Positions 15,881 through 23,505 of a stretch of DNA of 49,584 nt are shown here, one piece after another (position 1 is the first letter of the stretch; each line of letters opens with the position of its first letter). The notes beneath the pieces are model-generated. The model did not search any database, had not been told where the DNA came from, and saw only the letters and a program-made list of their open reading frames with translations. This DNA comes from DASRJX01 sp035649235 (GTDB taxonomy: Bacteria > Acidobacteriota > Polarisedimenticolia > Gp22-AA2). The stretch lies in assembly GCA_035649235.1 (NCBI GenBank), contig DASRJX010000181.1:1-49584 (forward strand), read 5' to 3'. The translations under genes were made by a program, and so were the position numbers.

Positions 15881-16404
15881 CGACCTACCCTCGCGTCCTC
15901 CCCGGGGAGCAGCCCGGCGATGTGCCGGAGCTCCGGCAGGATGAGCCGCTCGAGCGCCAGCCGCACGGCCGGCTCGGACCCGGGCAGGGAGAAGATCATC
16001 CGCCCCCGGAAGGTCCCCGCCACGGCGCGGCTGAGCATGGCGCTCGGCCCGATGCGGCGGAAGCTCAGCGTCCGGAAGAGCTCGCCGAAGCCGTCGAGGC
16101 GCTTCTCCAGAAGACTCGAGACCGCCTCGTAGGTGCGATCCCGGGGAGCCAGGCCGGTGCCTCCCGTGATCAGGAGAACACGCGCCGGGCTGCGCCGCCT
16201 GACGAGGCCCCGCACGTGCCGACGGATGGCGCCCGGGTCGTCCCGCAGCACGCGGTAATCCACGACGGGATGACCGGCGCGCGCCAGGGCGTTCCGGATG
16301 AGGCGGCCGCTCCCGTCCGTGGTCTCGTCGCGCGTGTCACTGACGGTCAGCACGGCGCACGGAACAGCCCGGGGGGCCTTGCGGCGATGCTCCCGGTGGC
16401 CCAT
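15877..16404 (-). CDS. MoaB/Mog-type molybdopterin adenylyltransferase-like protein
   Basis: A 175-residue MoCF-fold protein with the signature AVLTVSDTRDETTDGSG at the start, then LITGGTGLAPRDRTYEAV (about 84-101) and SLPGSEPAVRLALERLILPEL. Mog adenylates molybdopterin before metal insertion; MoaB in many bacteria does the same or has no tested role. It could serve the molybdenum formate dehydrogenase encoded at 43-48 kb. ATG 16404 has AAGGA six bases upstream; its stop is shared with the next gene as GTGA. Confidence 0.88.
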   Translation of the reverse strand: MGHREHRRKAPRAVPCAVLTVSDTRDETTDGSGRLIRNALARAGHPVVDYRVLRDDPGAIRRHVRGLVRRRSPARVLLITGGTGLAPRDRTYEAVSSLLEKRLDGFGELFRTLSFRRIGPSAMLSRAVAGTFRGRMIFSLPGSEPAVRLALERLILPELRHIAGLLPGEDARVGR

Positions 16405-16433
16405 GGAGGTCCTTCGTCGAGCGGCGGCCGGCT

Positions 16434-17948
16434 TCAGGCCGCCGGCGGCGCCAGGAGGCGCAGGAGCGTTCGAACGCCCACGCCGGAGCCGCCCTTGCCG
16501 AGATAAGAATACTCCTTCTCCCCGAAGGCGGGCCCGGCGATGTCGAGGTGCGCCCAGCGCAGACCCTTGCGGACGAACTCCTGCAGGAAGAGCGCCGCCG
16601 TGATGGCGCCGCCCCAGCGGATGCCGGTGTTCTTGATGTCGGCCACGTCGCTCTTGATGTGCTCGCGGTACTCGGCGTAGAGCGGCAAAGGCCACATCGC
16701 CTCGCCGGCCGCCGAGGCGGCGTCCAGGATGGAGTCGACCAGCGCCCGGTCGTTCCCGAACACTCCTGAGGCCATCGGCCCGAGCGCGACGACGCAGGCG
16801 CCCGTCAGCGTCGCGAGATCGATCGCCGTACCGACGCCGTCGATCTGCGACGCGTACGACAGGAGGTCGGCCAGCACCAGCCGCCCCTCGGCGTCGGTGT
16901 TGCGGACCTCCACCGTCTTGCCGTTCATCATGCGCAGCACGTCGCCGGGGTGGAGGGCGTTGCCGCCGGGCATGTTCTCCGCCATCCCCATGAGGCCGAC
17001 CACCTCCTCCCGGCAGCCCAGGTCGCCGAGGGAGCAGAGCGTGGCGAGCACCGCGGCCGACCCGGCCATGTCGCACTTCATGGTTTCCATGCCGTCGGCG
17101 GTCTTCAGCGACAGGCCGCCGGAGTCGAAGGTGAGGCCCTTGCCGAGCAGGGCGACCTTGCGCGGCGACTTCGCCTGGGGCCGATAGGTGAGCTGAATCA
17201 TGCACGGCGGATGGCGCGACCCCTGCGCGACGCCGAGGATCCCTCCCATGCCCATCGGCCGCATCTCCTCGGGTCCGAACACCTTCACGTCGATGCCGGC
17301 CTGTTTCGCGGCCTCTCGGGCGATCTCGGCCATGCGCGGGGGGGTCAGGACGCCGGCCGGCTCGTTGACCAGATCCCGGGCGAAGTTGGTGCCCCTGGCC
17401 GTCCTCTCACCCCGCTCCAGACCTGCGGTCACCTCCTGCTTCGGCGCGCCGCCTGCCGCGACGAGCACCTCGCGCAGGTGGCGGCGGCCGGGCCTCGGCT
17501 CGGAGCGGTAGCGATCAAAGCGGTAGGTCCCCAGGAGAACCGCCTCGGCGAGCGCCTGGGCTGCGTCGCTGGCCGGGATGGGATGGGCCGCCGCCGTCAG
17601 GAGCGGCATCGCGACGCTCGCCGCCCCGAGCCTGTCCGCCTCGATGAGGGCGTCACCCAGGTCGCGGCGGTAGCGCCTCAGGTCGAGATCGTCCCCGGGG
17701 CCGAGGCCGACGAGGAGATAGCGCCGGCAGCGGAAGCCGGCGCCGTCCGGCGCGTGCCACAGGAGATTTCGTCCGGAGCGGCCGTGGAAGCGGTCATCAC
17801 TGGCCACCTGCATGAGCCGCATCCGGAGGTCTTCCCCGACGGGACCGACGATGCCCGGCTCGCTGCGCAGGAGGTAGACGATGCCGACATCGGCCTCGAG
17901 GCCTGCCAGATCGCCCGAGCGTGTCGTGAAGTGGAGCGCGTCGATCAC
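16434..17948 (-). CDS. pepA: Leucyl aminopeptidase, M17 family
   Basis: A 504-residue cytosolic dimetal aminopeptidase, the same length as E. coli PepA (503). N-terminal macro-like domain to about 165, then the M17 catalytic domain: metal ligands in LLGKGLTFDSGGLSLK, the KCDMAGSAAV loop, and the family signature NTDAEGRLVLADLL (about 365-378). All metal and catalytic residues can be seen. GTG 17948 overlaps the dxs stop as GTGA. Confidence 0.95.
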   Translation of the reverse strand: MIDALHFTTRSGDLAGLEADVGIVYLLRSEPGIVGPVGEDLRMRLMQVASDDRFHGRSGRNLLWHAPDGAGFRCRRYLLVGLGPGDDLDLRRYRRDLGDALIEADRLGAASVAMPLLTAAAHPIPASDAAQALAEAVLLGTYRFDRYRSEPRPGRRHLREVLVAAGGAPKQEVTAGLERGERTARGTNFARDLVNEPAGVLTPPRMAEIAREAAKQAGIDVKVFGPEEMRPMGMGGILGVAQGSRHPPCMIQLTYRPQAKSPRKVALLGKGLTFDSGGLSLKTADGMETMKCDMAGSAAVLATLCSLGDLGCREEVVGLMGMAENMPGGNALHPGDVLRMMNGKTVEVRNTDAEGRLVLADLLSYASQIDGVGTAIDLATLTGACVVALGPMASGVFGNDRALVDSILDAASAAGEAMWPLPLYAEYREHIKSDVADIKNTGIRWGGAITAALFLQEFVRKGLRWAHLDIAGPAFGEKEYSYLGKGGSGVGVRTLLRLLAPPAA

Positions 17949-19924
17949 GCCCGGCCCCGCAGGAGCGGCCGGAGGCGTTCGAGCAGCCGGGCGGGAGACA
18001 GCCCGACCTCCTCCAGGAGCTGACCTACGGATCCGTGGGTCACGAAACGGTCTGGAATTCCGAAGTGGTGCAGGGCTCCTGTCCCGATCCCCGCTTCGGC
18101 GAGATGCTCGTGCACGCCGCTGCCGAATCCGCCTCGAAGCGTGTTTTCCTCGAGCGTCACGAGGACCGGCTGGGTGCGCGCGAGCTCCTCGAGCAGGACC
18201 CCGTCGAGCGGCTTGACGAAGCGGCAATTGACCACGCCGAGATCGACCCCCTCTCGGAGGAAGGCGTCCCGCACGCTCTCGGCGAACTCCACCATCGTGC
18301 CGACGGCCAGCAGGCTGCCGTCACGTCCTGCGTGCAGCACCTCCCAGGAACCGATCGGCAGCACGCGCGGAGCCCGGTCCGGCGTAAACCGCCGGCTGCT
18401 GCGCTTGGGATAACGGATGGCGAAGGGAGCGTCCTGCTGGTCGACGGCGGTCTTGAGGAGATCGGCGAGCTCATCACCGTCCTTCGGCGCCGCAATCACG
18501 AAATTGGGCACGGCGCGCAGGTAGGAGAGATCGAACGCTCCGTGGTGGGTCGGTCCGTCGGCGCCCACGAGACCGGCCCGGTCCAGGCAGAACACGACCG
18601 GGAGCTTCTGCACCCCGACGTCGTGGATGATCTGGTCATAGGCCCGCTGCAGGAAGGTGGAGTAGATGGCGGCCACGGGGCGCATGCCGGAGATCGCCAG
18701 GCCGGCGGCGAACGTGACCCCGTAGGCCTCCGCGATGCCGACGTCGAAGAAGCGGTCCGGGTGCTTCTCGCGGAATGTCACCAGTCCCGTCCCGTCCGCC
18801 ATCGCGGCGGTGAGCGCCACCACGCGATCGTTCTCCGACGCCAGCCTCACGAGGGTGGCGCAGAACGCCTTGTTGAAGTCGGGCGCCACGGCCGCGCCCC
18901 CCGGAGACATGACGCCCGAGGCCGGATCGAACGCGCTCACTCCATGGAACACGCAGGAATCGGCTTCGGCGAAGGAGTACCCCTTCCCTTTCTTCGTGAT
19001 GATGTGGAGCAGGCGGGGCCCCTTCACGGCCTTGAGGTTCTGGAGCACGTTGATCAGCTCGCCGATGTCGTGGCCGTCGATCGGTCCGTAATACTGGAAG
19101 CCGAGCGCCTGGAACAGGCCCCCGGGGACGAGGACCTCCTTCAGGCTGCGCTCCAGACGCCGCGCCAGCTCTCCGGCCGGCTCGCCCAGAGGCATCCTGT
19201 TCACCAGGGCCCGCACCTCGGTCTTGAGGCGATTGTAGGGCTTGCTCGAGGTGATGTCCGTCAGGTAGCGGGAGATCGCTCCCACGTTCGGCGAGATCGA
19301 CATCTCGTTGTCGTTCAGGATGACGAGGAGGTCGCGCCCAGAGTGCCCCGCGTTGTTCAATCCCTCGTAGGCCAGGCCTCCGGTCATGGCCCCGTCTCCC
19401 GTGACCGTCAGGACGTGATAGTCCTCCCCGGCCACGTCCCGGGCCACCACCATGCCCATCGCCGCGGCGATCGAGGTGCTGGCGTGGGCCACGCCGAATG
19501 CGTCGTGGGGGGACTCGGCGGGGCTCACGAACCCCGAAATCCCCCGGTACTGGCGGATCGTCGGGAGCTGGTCGCGCCGTCCGGTGATCACCTTGTGCCC
19601 GTAGGCCTGGTGGCCCACGTCCCAGACGATCTTGTCGCGGGGAGAATCGTAGACGTAGTGCAGCGCCAGCGTCAGCTCGACCGCCCCGAGACTGGGCGCC
19701 AGGTGGCCTCCCGTCCTGGAGACCACCTCGATGACGTACCGGCGAACCTCCTCCGCAAGACGCTCGAGCTCCGGAATCTTCAGGCGTTTGATGTCCGACG
19801 GGCTGTCGACGAACGGCAGCAAGGGCTCGGCGGCCAAGTCGGTCGCCTCGGCCGGGCGCTCCTTGTGCCGCTTTCTGTCCCGGACGATGGGAACGCTCAT
19901 CTTTCCCGTGATCGCTTCTGACAT
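17945..19924 (-). CDS. dxs: 1-deoxy-D-xylulose-5-phosphate synthase
   Basis: A 659-residue thiamine-diphosphate enzyme that condenses pyruvate and glyceraldehyde 3-phosphate in the first step of the MEP isoprenoid pathway. It shows RTGGHLAPSLGAVELT, the catalytic-His region DVGHQAYGHK, the ThDP motif GDGAMTGGLAYEGLN (GDG...NN) and, in the second half, GLAISGMRPVAAIYSTF and DRAGLVGADGPTHHG. The N-terminus is about 35 residues longer than E. coli Dxs (620); a second in-frame ATG lies 8 codons in. A sigma-70 promoter sits at 19992-20021. It heads a four-gene chain with pepA, moaB-like and the dehydrogenase. Confidence 0.96.
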   Translation of the reverse strand: MSEAITGKMSVPIVRDRKRHKERPAEATDLAAEPLLPFVDSPSDIKRLKIPELERLAEEVRRYVIEVVSRTGGHLAPSLGAVELTLALHYVYDSPRDKIVWDVGHQAYGHKVITGRRDQLPTIRQYRGISGFVSPAESPHDAFGVAHASTSIAAAMGMVVARDVAGEDYHVLTVTGDGAMTGGLAYEGLNNAGHSGRDLLVILNDNEMSISPNVGAISRYLTDITSSKPYNRLKTEVRALVNRMPLGEPAGELARRLERSLKEVLVPGGLFQALGFQYYGPIDGHDIGELINVLQNLKAVKGPRLLHIITKKGKGYSFAEADSCVFHGVSAFDPASGVMSPGGAAVAPDFNKAFCATLVRLASENDRVVALTAAMADGTGLVTFREKHPDRFFDVGIAEAYGVTFAAGLAISGMRPVAAIYSTFLQRAYDQIIHDVGVQKLPVVFCLDRAGLVGADGPTHHGAFDLSYLRAVPNFVIAAPKDGDELADLLKTAVDQQDAPFAIRYPKRSSRRFTPDRAPRVLPIGSWEVLHAGRDGSLLAVGTMVEFAESVRDAFLREGVDLGVVNCRFVKPLDGVLLEELARTQPVLVTLEENTLRGGFGSGVHEHLAEAGIGTGALHHFGIPDRFVTHGSVGQLLEEVGLSPARLLERLRPLLRGRA

Positions 19925-19991
19925 GGTTATCCTCGCGCCACCTTCGGGAAAGCGGGGGGGACTCGCTGCGAGAGGGGCAGCATGGGCGGTT

Positions 19992-20021
19992 ATCTTAGAC
20001 GTGGGCGGGCGGGGGGGTCAA
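19992..20021 (-). promoter_or_regulatory. Sigma-70-type promoter for dxs
   Basis: On the minus strand TTGACC (20021-20016), an 18-nt C-rich spacer, TAAGAT (19997-19992). It gives a leader of about 60 nt before ATG 19924. Confidence 0.6.
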
Positions 20022-20106
20022 GCCGGAGGCGACCGGGCGGAGGGTGCATGGCCCCCGACGGGTCACGGCGGGCCCGACCCGGGCCGGAGACGCCCGCAAC
20101 CCCCAT

Positions 20107-20114
20107 GCTATAGT
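20107..20114 (+). promoter_or_regulatory. Extended -10 element before the rhomboid gene
   Basis: TGC-TATAGT (the TG at 20106-20107, hexamer 20109-20114) lies 21 nt before TTG 20136. No clear -35 is seen in the GC-rich stretch upstream. Confidence 0.5.
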
Positions 20115-20135
20115 CGCTCATCCTGGACTCGAGAC

Positions 20136-20813
20136 TTGATCCCCATCCGCGACGACGTCCCGACCAAGTCCTTCCCGCTGGTCACCATCGTGCTCATGGT
20201 GATTAACGTGGGTGTCTTCGTGCGGCTGATGCTCCTGCCCTCCGCCGCTTCCGAAGAGACCGTTCTGCGGCTCGCCGTCATCCCCTACGAGCTGACGCAC
20301 GTGCCGGCGGGCCGGCTCGACGTGCTCGGCTACAACATCCTGACCCTCGTGACCTCCATGTTCCTTCACGGCAGCCTGCTTCATCTAGGCGGCAACCTCC
20401 TGTATCTCTGGATCTTCGGGAACAACATCGAGGACGTCATGGGTCGGGTCAGATTCCTGATCTTCTACATCCTCTGCGGCCTCGCCGGAGCCCTGGCCCA
20501 GATCGCCGTGCGGCCCGCATCGCAGGTGCCGATGATCGGCGCAAGCGGGGCGATCGCTGGGATTCTCGGCGCCTACCTGGTGATGTTTCCGGCCGCCCGC
20601 GTCCAGACTTTGTTCTTCTTCATATTCTTCGCGCGGATCGTTCCCGTGCCGGCCCTCATCGTCCTCGGCTCGTGGCTTCTCGTGCAGCTGGTGAACGCCG
20701 GAAACATGGGGCCGGGTGGGGTCGCGTGGTTCGCGCACCTCGGGGGCTTCCTGGCCGGCTTGCTGTTGATCGTGCCGTTCCGCGTAAGGCGCGTGTCCCA
20801 GAGCCTCTACTGA
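20136..20813 (+). CDS. Rhomboid-family intramembrane serine protease
   Basis: A 225-residue membrane protease with about six helices. The catalytic dyad is visible: Ser137 in GASGAIAG and His201 in WFAHLGGF. The second-helix HGSLLHLGGNLLYLWIFGNN supplies the oxyanion Asn87. Start TTG 20136 is chosen because rhomboids commonly begin M-I-P-x-R-D, here LIPIRDD, and because the -10 box lies just upstream. The open frame extends 400 nt further up but overlaps the divergent dxs. It overlaps the convergent kinase gene by 7 bp at the stops. Substrate unknown. Confidence 0.9.
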   Translation: MIPIRDDVPTKSFPLVTIVLMVINVGVFVRLMLLPSAASEETVLRLAVIPYELTHVPAGRLDVLGYNILTLVTSMFLHGSLLHLGGNLLYLWIFGNNIEDVMGRVRFLIFYILCGLAGALAQIAVRPASQVPMIGASGAIAGILGAYLVMFPAARVQTLFFFIFFARIVPVPALIVLGSWLLVQLVNAGNMGPGGVAWFAHLGGFLAGLLLIVPFRVRRVSQSLY

Positions 20814-21418
20814 ACCCCCTCGGCGCCCCGTCCCTCGGGAGCCTCGACGTCGATGCCGAGATCCTGGAGGACGGATCGAGCGCCTGCGTGAAGCACCTCG
20901 AGGGTGTCGTCGTTCCTGATCAGACGGTCGGCTAGCGCCAGGGTCGCCACGAGCTGCTGTCCCGTCTCCGTCCGGGAGTTCTCCCGCGCCTCCTTGCTGG
21001 CGAACTCGTCGAGCGTCGTGCCGTCGCCGGTGCGACCGCGGCGGATCGAGCGCTCGAACCGCAGCGCCAGAGGGGCGTCGATGCCGAGAAGGACGAAGCG
21101 CGGCAGCGTCCGGAGCACGGCCACTTCGCCCGGGCTGCGGATGGAGTCGACGACCGCGCATCCCTTGAGTCGTTCGAGGATCTGCCGCGCCAGCGCTCCG
21201 GGACCACCCGCCTCGCGCAGCCGAACGCCCACGGCGATCAGGTTGTCACGTGTGTGCGCGAGACCCTCGGCCGTGGCTGCCTCGCGCACGACATCGGAGA
21301 GGGAATGGACGCTGAAGCCATGCGCCGCTAGGAACTTGGCGACCTCCCCCTTGCCCGAGGCATTGGGGCCGGTCAGTCCGACGACAGGCGGGAACCCGAT
21401 TCCGAGGCCGATTCTCAG
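20807..21418 (-). CDS. UPF0200-like P-loop nucleotide kinase (dephospho-CoA kinase relative), unusual start
   Basis: About 203 residues. The Walker A stretch is VVGLTGPNASGKGEVAKFL, then LSDVVREAATAEGL, VRLREAGGPGALARQIL, VVDSIRSPGEVAVLR, RFERSIRRGR and ALADRLIRNDDTLE. The order and spacing match the archaeal UPF0200 nucleotide-kinase family (GDVIREE, GIRS.EEV, ALAD..I.N) as I remember it. No ATG, GTG or TTG lies between the previous gene's stop and the P-loop. The first sensible codon is CTG 21418, which overlaps that stop as CTGA. A GTG at 21289 would remove the P-loop and cannot be the true start. Function is unknown; nucleotide or dephospho-CoA phosphorylation are possible. Confidence 0.7.
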   Translation of the reverse strand: MRIGLGIGFPPVVGLTGPNASGKGEVAKFLAAHGFSVHSLSDVVREAATAEGLAHTRDNLIAVGVRLREAGGPGALARQILERLKGCAVVDSIRSPGEVAVLRTLPRFVLLGIDAPLALRFERSIRRGRTGDGTTLDEFASKEARENSRTETGQQLVATLALADRLIRNDDTLEVLHAGARSVLQDLGIDVEAPEGRGAEGVQ

Positions 21419-22248
21419 TGCTCCCCGGCGGACCCGCTGCCGTCTGGCTCCGCCGGAGGTTCGGCCTGATCCTGGTCGTCGGCCGCTGGCGCGTCGTCGG
21501 TCTGCCTGGGATCCTCGTCCGACGGGTCCGACGGGGCCGGCGGATTGACGGCCGGCGGCGGATCCTGTGCCGGAGGGGCCGGCGGCGGGGTCGCCGACTG
21601 CGACTCGGTGTTCCCAGGCCGATCCTGCTTGCGACGCTCCGAGGGTGCCAGCGGAGGCTCGAAGGAGGCCATGGGCCGACCACGCAAGGACCCGTTGCGC
21701 GCTCCTCGCCTCATTCCCGTTCCAGGTTGGTTGATGGCTCCATCTCGCCGGAGCCCGAACTGGCGGTTGGCGCTCGACGGCGGGACCGGACGCGCATGGG
21801 CCTCGGCGGTCTTCGGGGCGGTCACGACCGGCGCCGCCGCGCCTTCACGCGGGCCCTGAGCGGCCTGCGGCACCGCCGAGGGCGGGGTACCCGTCTCTGC
21901 CTGCTGGACAGGAGGAACCGTGGCGGGAGGCTGACTCGCACTCACGGCCGGCGCCACGGGCGCGCCCTGCGCCGGGGCCTGAACGGGCGGCGCCGCAACG
22001 CCCTGGGCGGGCGCTGACAGTTGCAAATCCTCGATCCGATCGATCTGGGCGGTCGGCACTCCGATCCGCCCGCCCCCCTCGATCTCGAGAATTGTGAGCC
22101 GATCCCCTCTTTCGACGTTCTTGACGGTGATCGCCTTCCCGTTCACGAAATAGACCACCTGGTCGGCGCTCGCGGGCACCGATGTGAGCACGCCGGCCAG
22201 GACCGTAAGCAACAGTGGCAGAAGGGAGATATGTCTCAGTCGATGCAT
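21415..22248 (-). CDS. Secreted Pro/Ala-rich protein of unknown function
   Basis: A 277-residue protein. A signal peptide (HRLRHISLLPLLLTVLAGVL, cut after ASA) is followed by a compact domain of about 45 residues, DQVVYFVNGKAITVKNVERG then LTILEIEGGGRIGVPTAQI. That pattern looks like a small beta domain. The remaining 200 residues are disordered, rich in Pro, Ala and Gln, becoming acidic at the end. It resembles a periplasmic or wall-spanning anchor. ATG 22248 has GAGGTG five bases upstream. The downstream kinase gene begins inside its stop codon. Confidence 0.65.
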   Translation of the reverse strand: MHRLRHISLLPLLLTVLAGVLTSVPASADQVVYFVNGKAITVKNVERGDRLTILEIEGGGRIGVPTAQIDRIEDLQLSAPAQGVAAPPVQAPAQGAPVAPAVSASQPPATVPPVQQAETGTPPSAVPQAAQGPREGAAAPVVTAPKTAEAHARPVPPSSANRQFGLRRDGAINQPGTGMRRGARNGSLRGRPMASFEPPLAPSERRKQDRPGNTESQSATPPPAPPAQDPPPAVNPPAPSDPSDEDPRQTDDAPAADDQDQAEPPAEPDGSGSAGEH

Positions 22249-22361
22249 CCTGCACCTCGCCTGAAACCTAGCCGGGAACGGTATCTGATCAGTAGCCCCG
22301 GCGGAAGGTTGTCAAGAGTCTACCGCGAGAGGGTCCAAGTGGCAAATGGATTCGTCATTCA

Positions 22362-23390
22362 TTACGAATCCGAGACCTGGACCCCGTGCTCCGTGTACTC
22401 GAATTCCAGGACCGTTCCCCCTTCCCGGGCCATGCGCCGTCGCACCTCGTCGCCGGCTCCCTCACGAACCCAGAGCACGAGACAGCCCCCGCCGCCAGCT
22501 CCGCACACCTTGCCGGCGATGGCACCTGAGGTGATCCCCTCGGAGATGAGGCGCTCGATGCGGGCGTCGCTCACGGCCGGTGACAGGCGCTGCCGGGCGA
22601 GCCATTCCCGCCCCATCGCCTCCCCGGCGTCGTCCCAGCGCCGCGCCAGGATGGCTTCGCGGACGGCGTGAGCGGCGTCGATGATCGATTGCAGCGCCTG
22701 GCGGACCTCGCGCTCCCCGTCCAGATGGCGCTTGAAAACGTCCCAGTTCGACAGGCCGGAGCTCCGGGAAGTTCCTGTGTACACGAGCACCGTCCTGCGC
22801 TTGAGCTCCTCGAGGTCCGCCTTCAGGCGCTCGACACGCGTCCCCTCCACCGTGTAATGGAGCGCCAGGACACCGCCGCGGAGCGCAGGGTGGTAGTCCT
22901 GTTCGCCGGTCGGGATCCCGAGGACCTGGGTTTCGATGGCGCGGGTGATCGACAGCATCCGCTCCGGATCCAATCCGCGACGCGTGCGGCGATCGAGCGC
23001 CGCGGCGAGCGCGATGCCGAGCGTCGACGAGCCTCCCAGGCCCGATCCGGCGGGCGCCTTGCAGTCGGTGATCACCCGCACGCCAGCGTCGCCGTCGCGC
23101 GCCTCACCCGAGTCCAGAAAGTGGCGCGCCATCCGGGCGATGAACTCGAGGTCGGGGCCGACGTCGCTCGCGGGATGGTCCGGATCCAGGTGGCAGCTCG
23201 TGCCGCGATCGCGCGAGACGAGCTCGATGCCGCGCCGTTCGGACCGCTCGACGACGGCGGTCGCCTGGAGCGTGATGGCTGCATTGACCGTCAGGGGACG
23301 ATCGTGCAGCAGGTAGAGCGGCCACAGGTCGACCGTCCCCCCCGCGAAATCGATCCGCGTCGGCGCGCGCGCCTCCACTCGCCCCGTCAT
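22362..23390 (-). CDS. GHMP-family sugar kinase (heptose-7-phosphate kinase/galactokinase-like)
   Basis: A 342-residue kinase with the three GHMP motifs: ARAPTRIDFAGGTVDLWP at residues 8-25, the phosphate loop PAGSGLGGSSTLGIAL near 113-128, and KVCGAGGGGCLVLW near 294-307. It is closest in layout to the HddA-type predicted sugar kinases that phosphorylate D-glycero-D-manno-heptose 7-phosphate for LPS or S-layer precursors. The exact sugar is not certain. The divergent neighbour is an O-antigen ligase-like gene, which supports a role in surface sugars. A promoter at 23399-23428 ends 8 nt from ATG 23390, so the mRNA is probably leaderless. Confidence 0.82.
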   Translation of the reverse strand: MTGRVEARAPTRIDFAGGTVDLWPLYLLHDRPLTVNAAITLQATAVVERSERRGIELVSRDRGTSCHLDPDHPASDVGPDLEFIARMARHFLDSGEARDGDAGVRVITDCKAPAGSGLGGSSTLGIALAAALDRRTRRGLDPERMLSITRAIETQVLGIPTGEQDYHPALRGGVLALHYTVEGTRVERLKADLEELKRRTVLVYTGTSRSSGLSNWDVFKRHLDGEREVRQALQSIIDAAHAVREAILARRWDDAGEAMGREWLARQRLSPAVSDARIERLISEGITSGAIAGKVCGAGGGGCLVLWVREGAGDEVRRRMAREGGTVLEFEYTEHGVQVSDS

Positions 23391-23398
23391 GGCGCCGC

Positions 23399-23428
23399 AT
23401 GATAGCCACCGCCTTCGAGTCCGGTCAA
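23399..23428 (-). promoter_or_regulatory. Promoter of the GHMP kinase gene, start-proximal
   Basis: Minus strand: TTGACC (23428-23423), 18-nt spacer, TATCAT (23404-23399), then 8 nt to ATG. It stands back-to-back with the ligase promoter, the two -35 boxes being 6 bp apart. Confidence 0.6.
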
Positions 23429-23434
23429 CCTCGG

Positions 23435-23463
23435 TTGATGGCCCCGAATCGCTGTGCTACCAT
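23435..23463 (+). promoter_or_regulatory. Promoter of the O-antigen ligase-like gene
   Basis: TTGATG (23435-23440), 17-nt spacer ending TGTGC, TACCAT (23458-23463). The TG one base before the hexamer makes it an extended -10. Confidence 0.6.
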
Positions 23464-23505
23464 CCGCCCGTTTTTGCCTGAAGGGCACAGACCCTGGCCG
23501 CCAGG

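Noticed and set aside
13019..16132. A 1037-codon open frame on the plus strand
   Set aside because: It lies antisense to the dehydrogenase gene, whose FAD, Fe-S and CCG motifs are clear. The plus-strand product is Arg/Ala/Gly/His-rich with no motif, typical of mirror frames in GC-rich DNA.
18035..19921. A 628-codon open frame on the plus strand
   Set aside because: It mirrors dxs; its product has biased composition and no recognisable domain.
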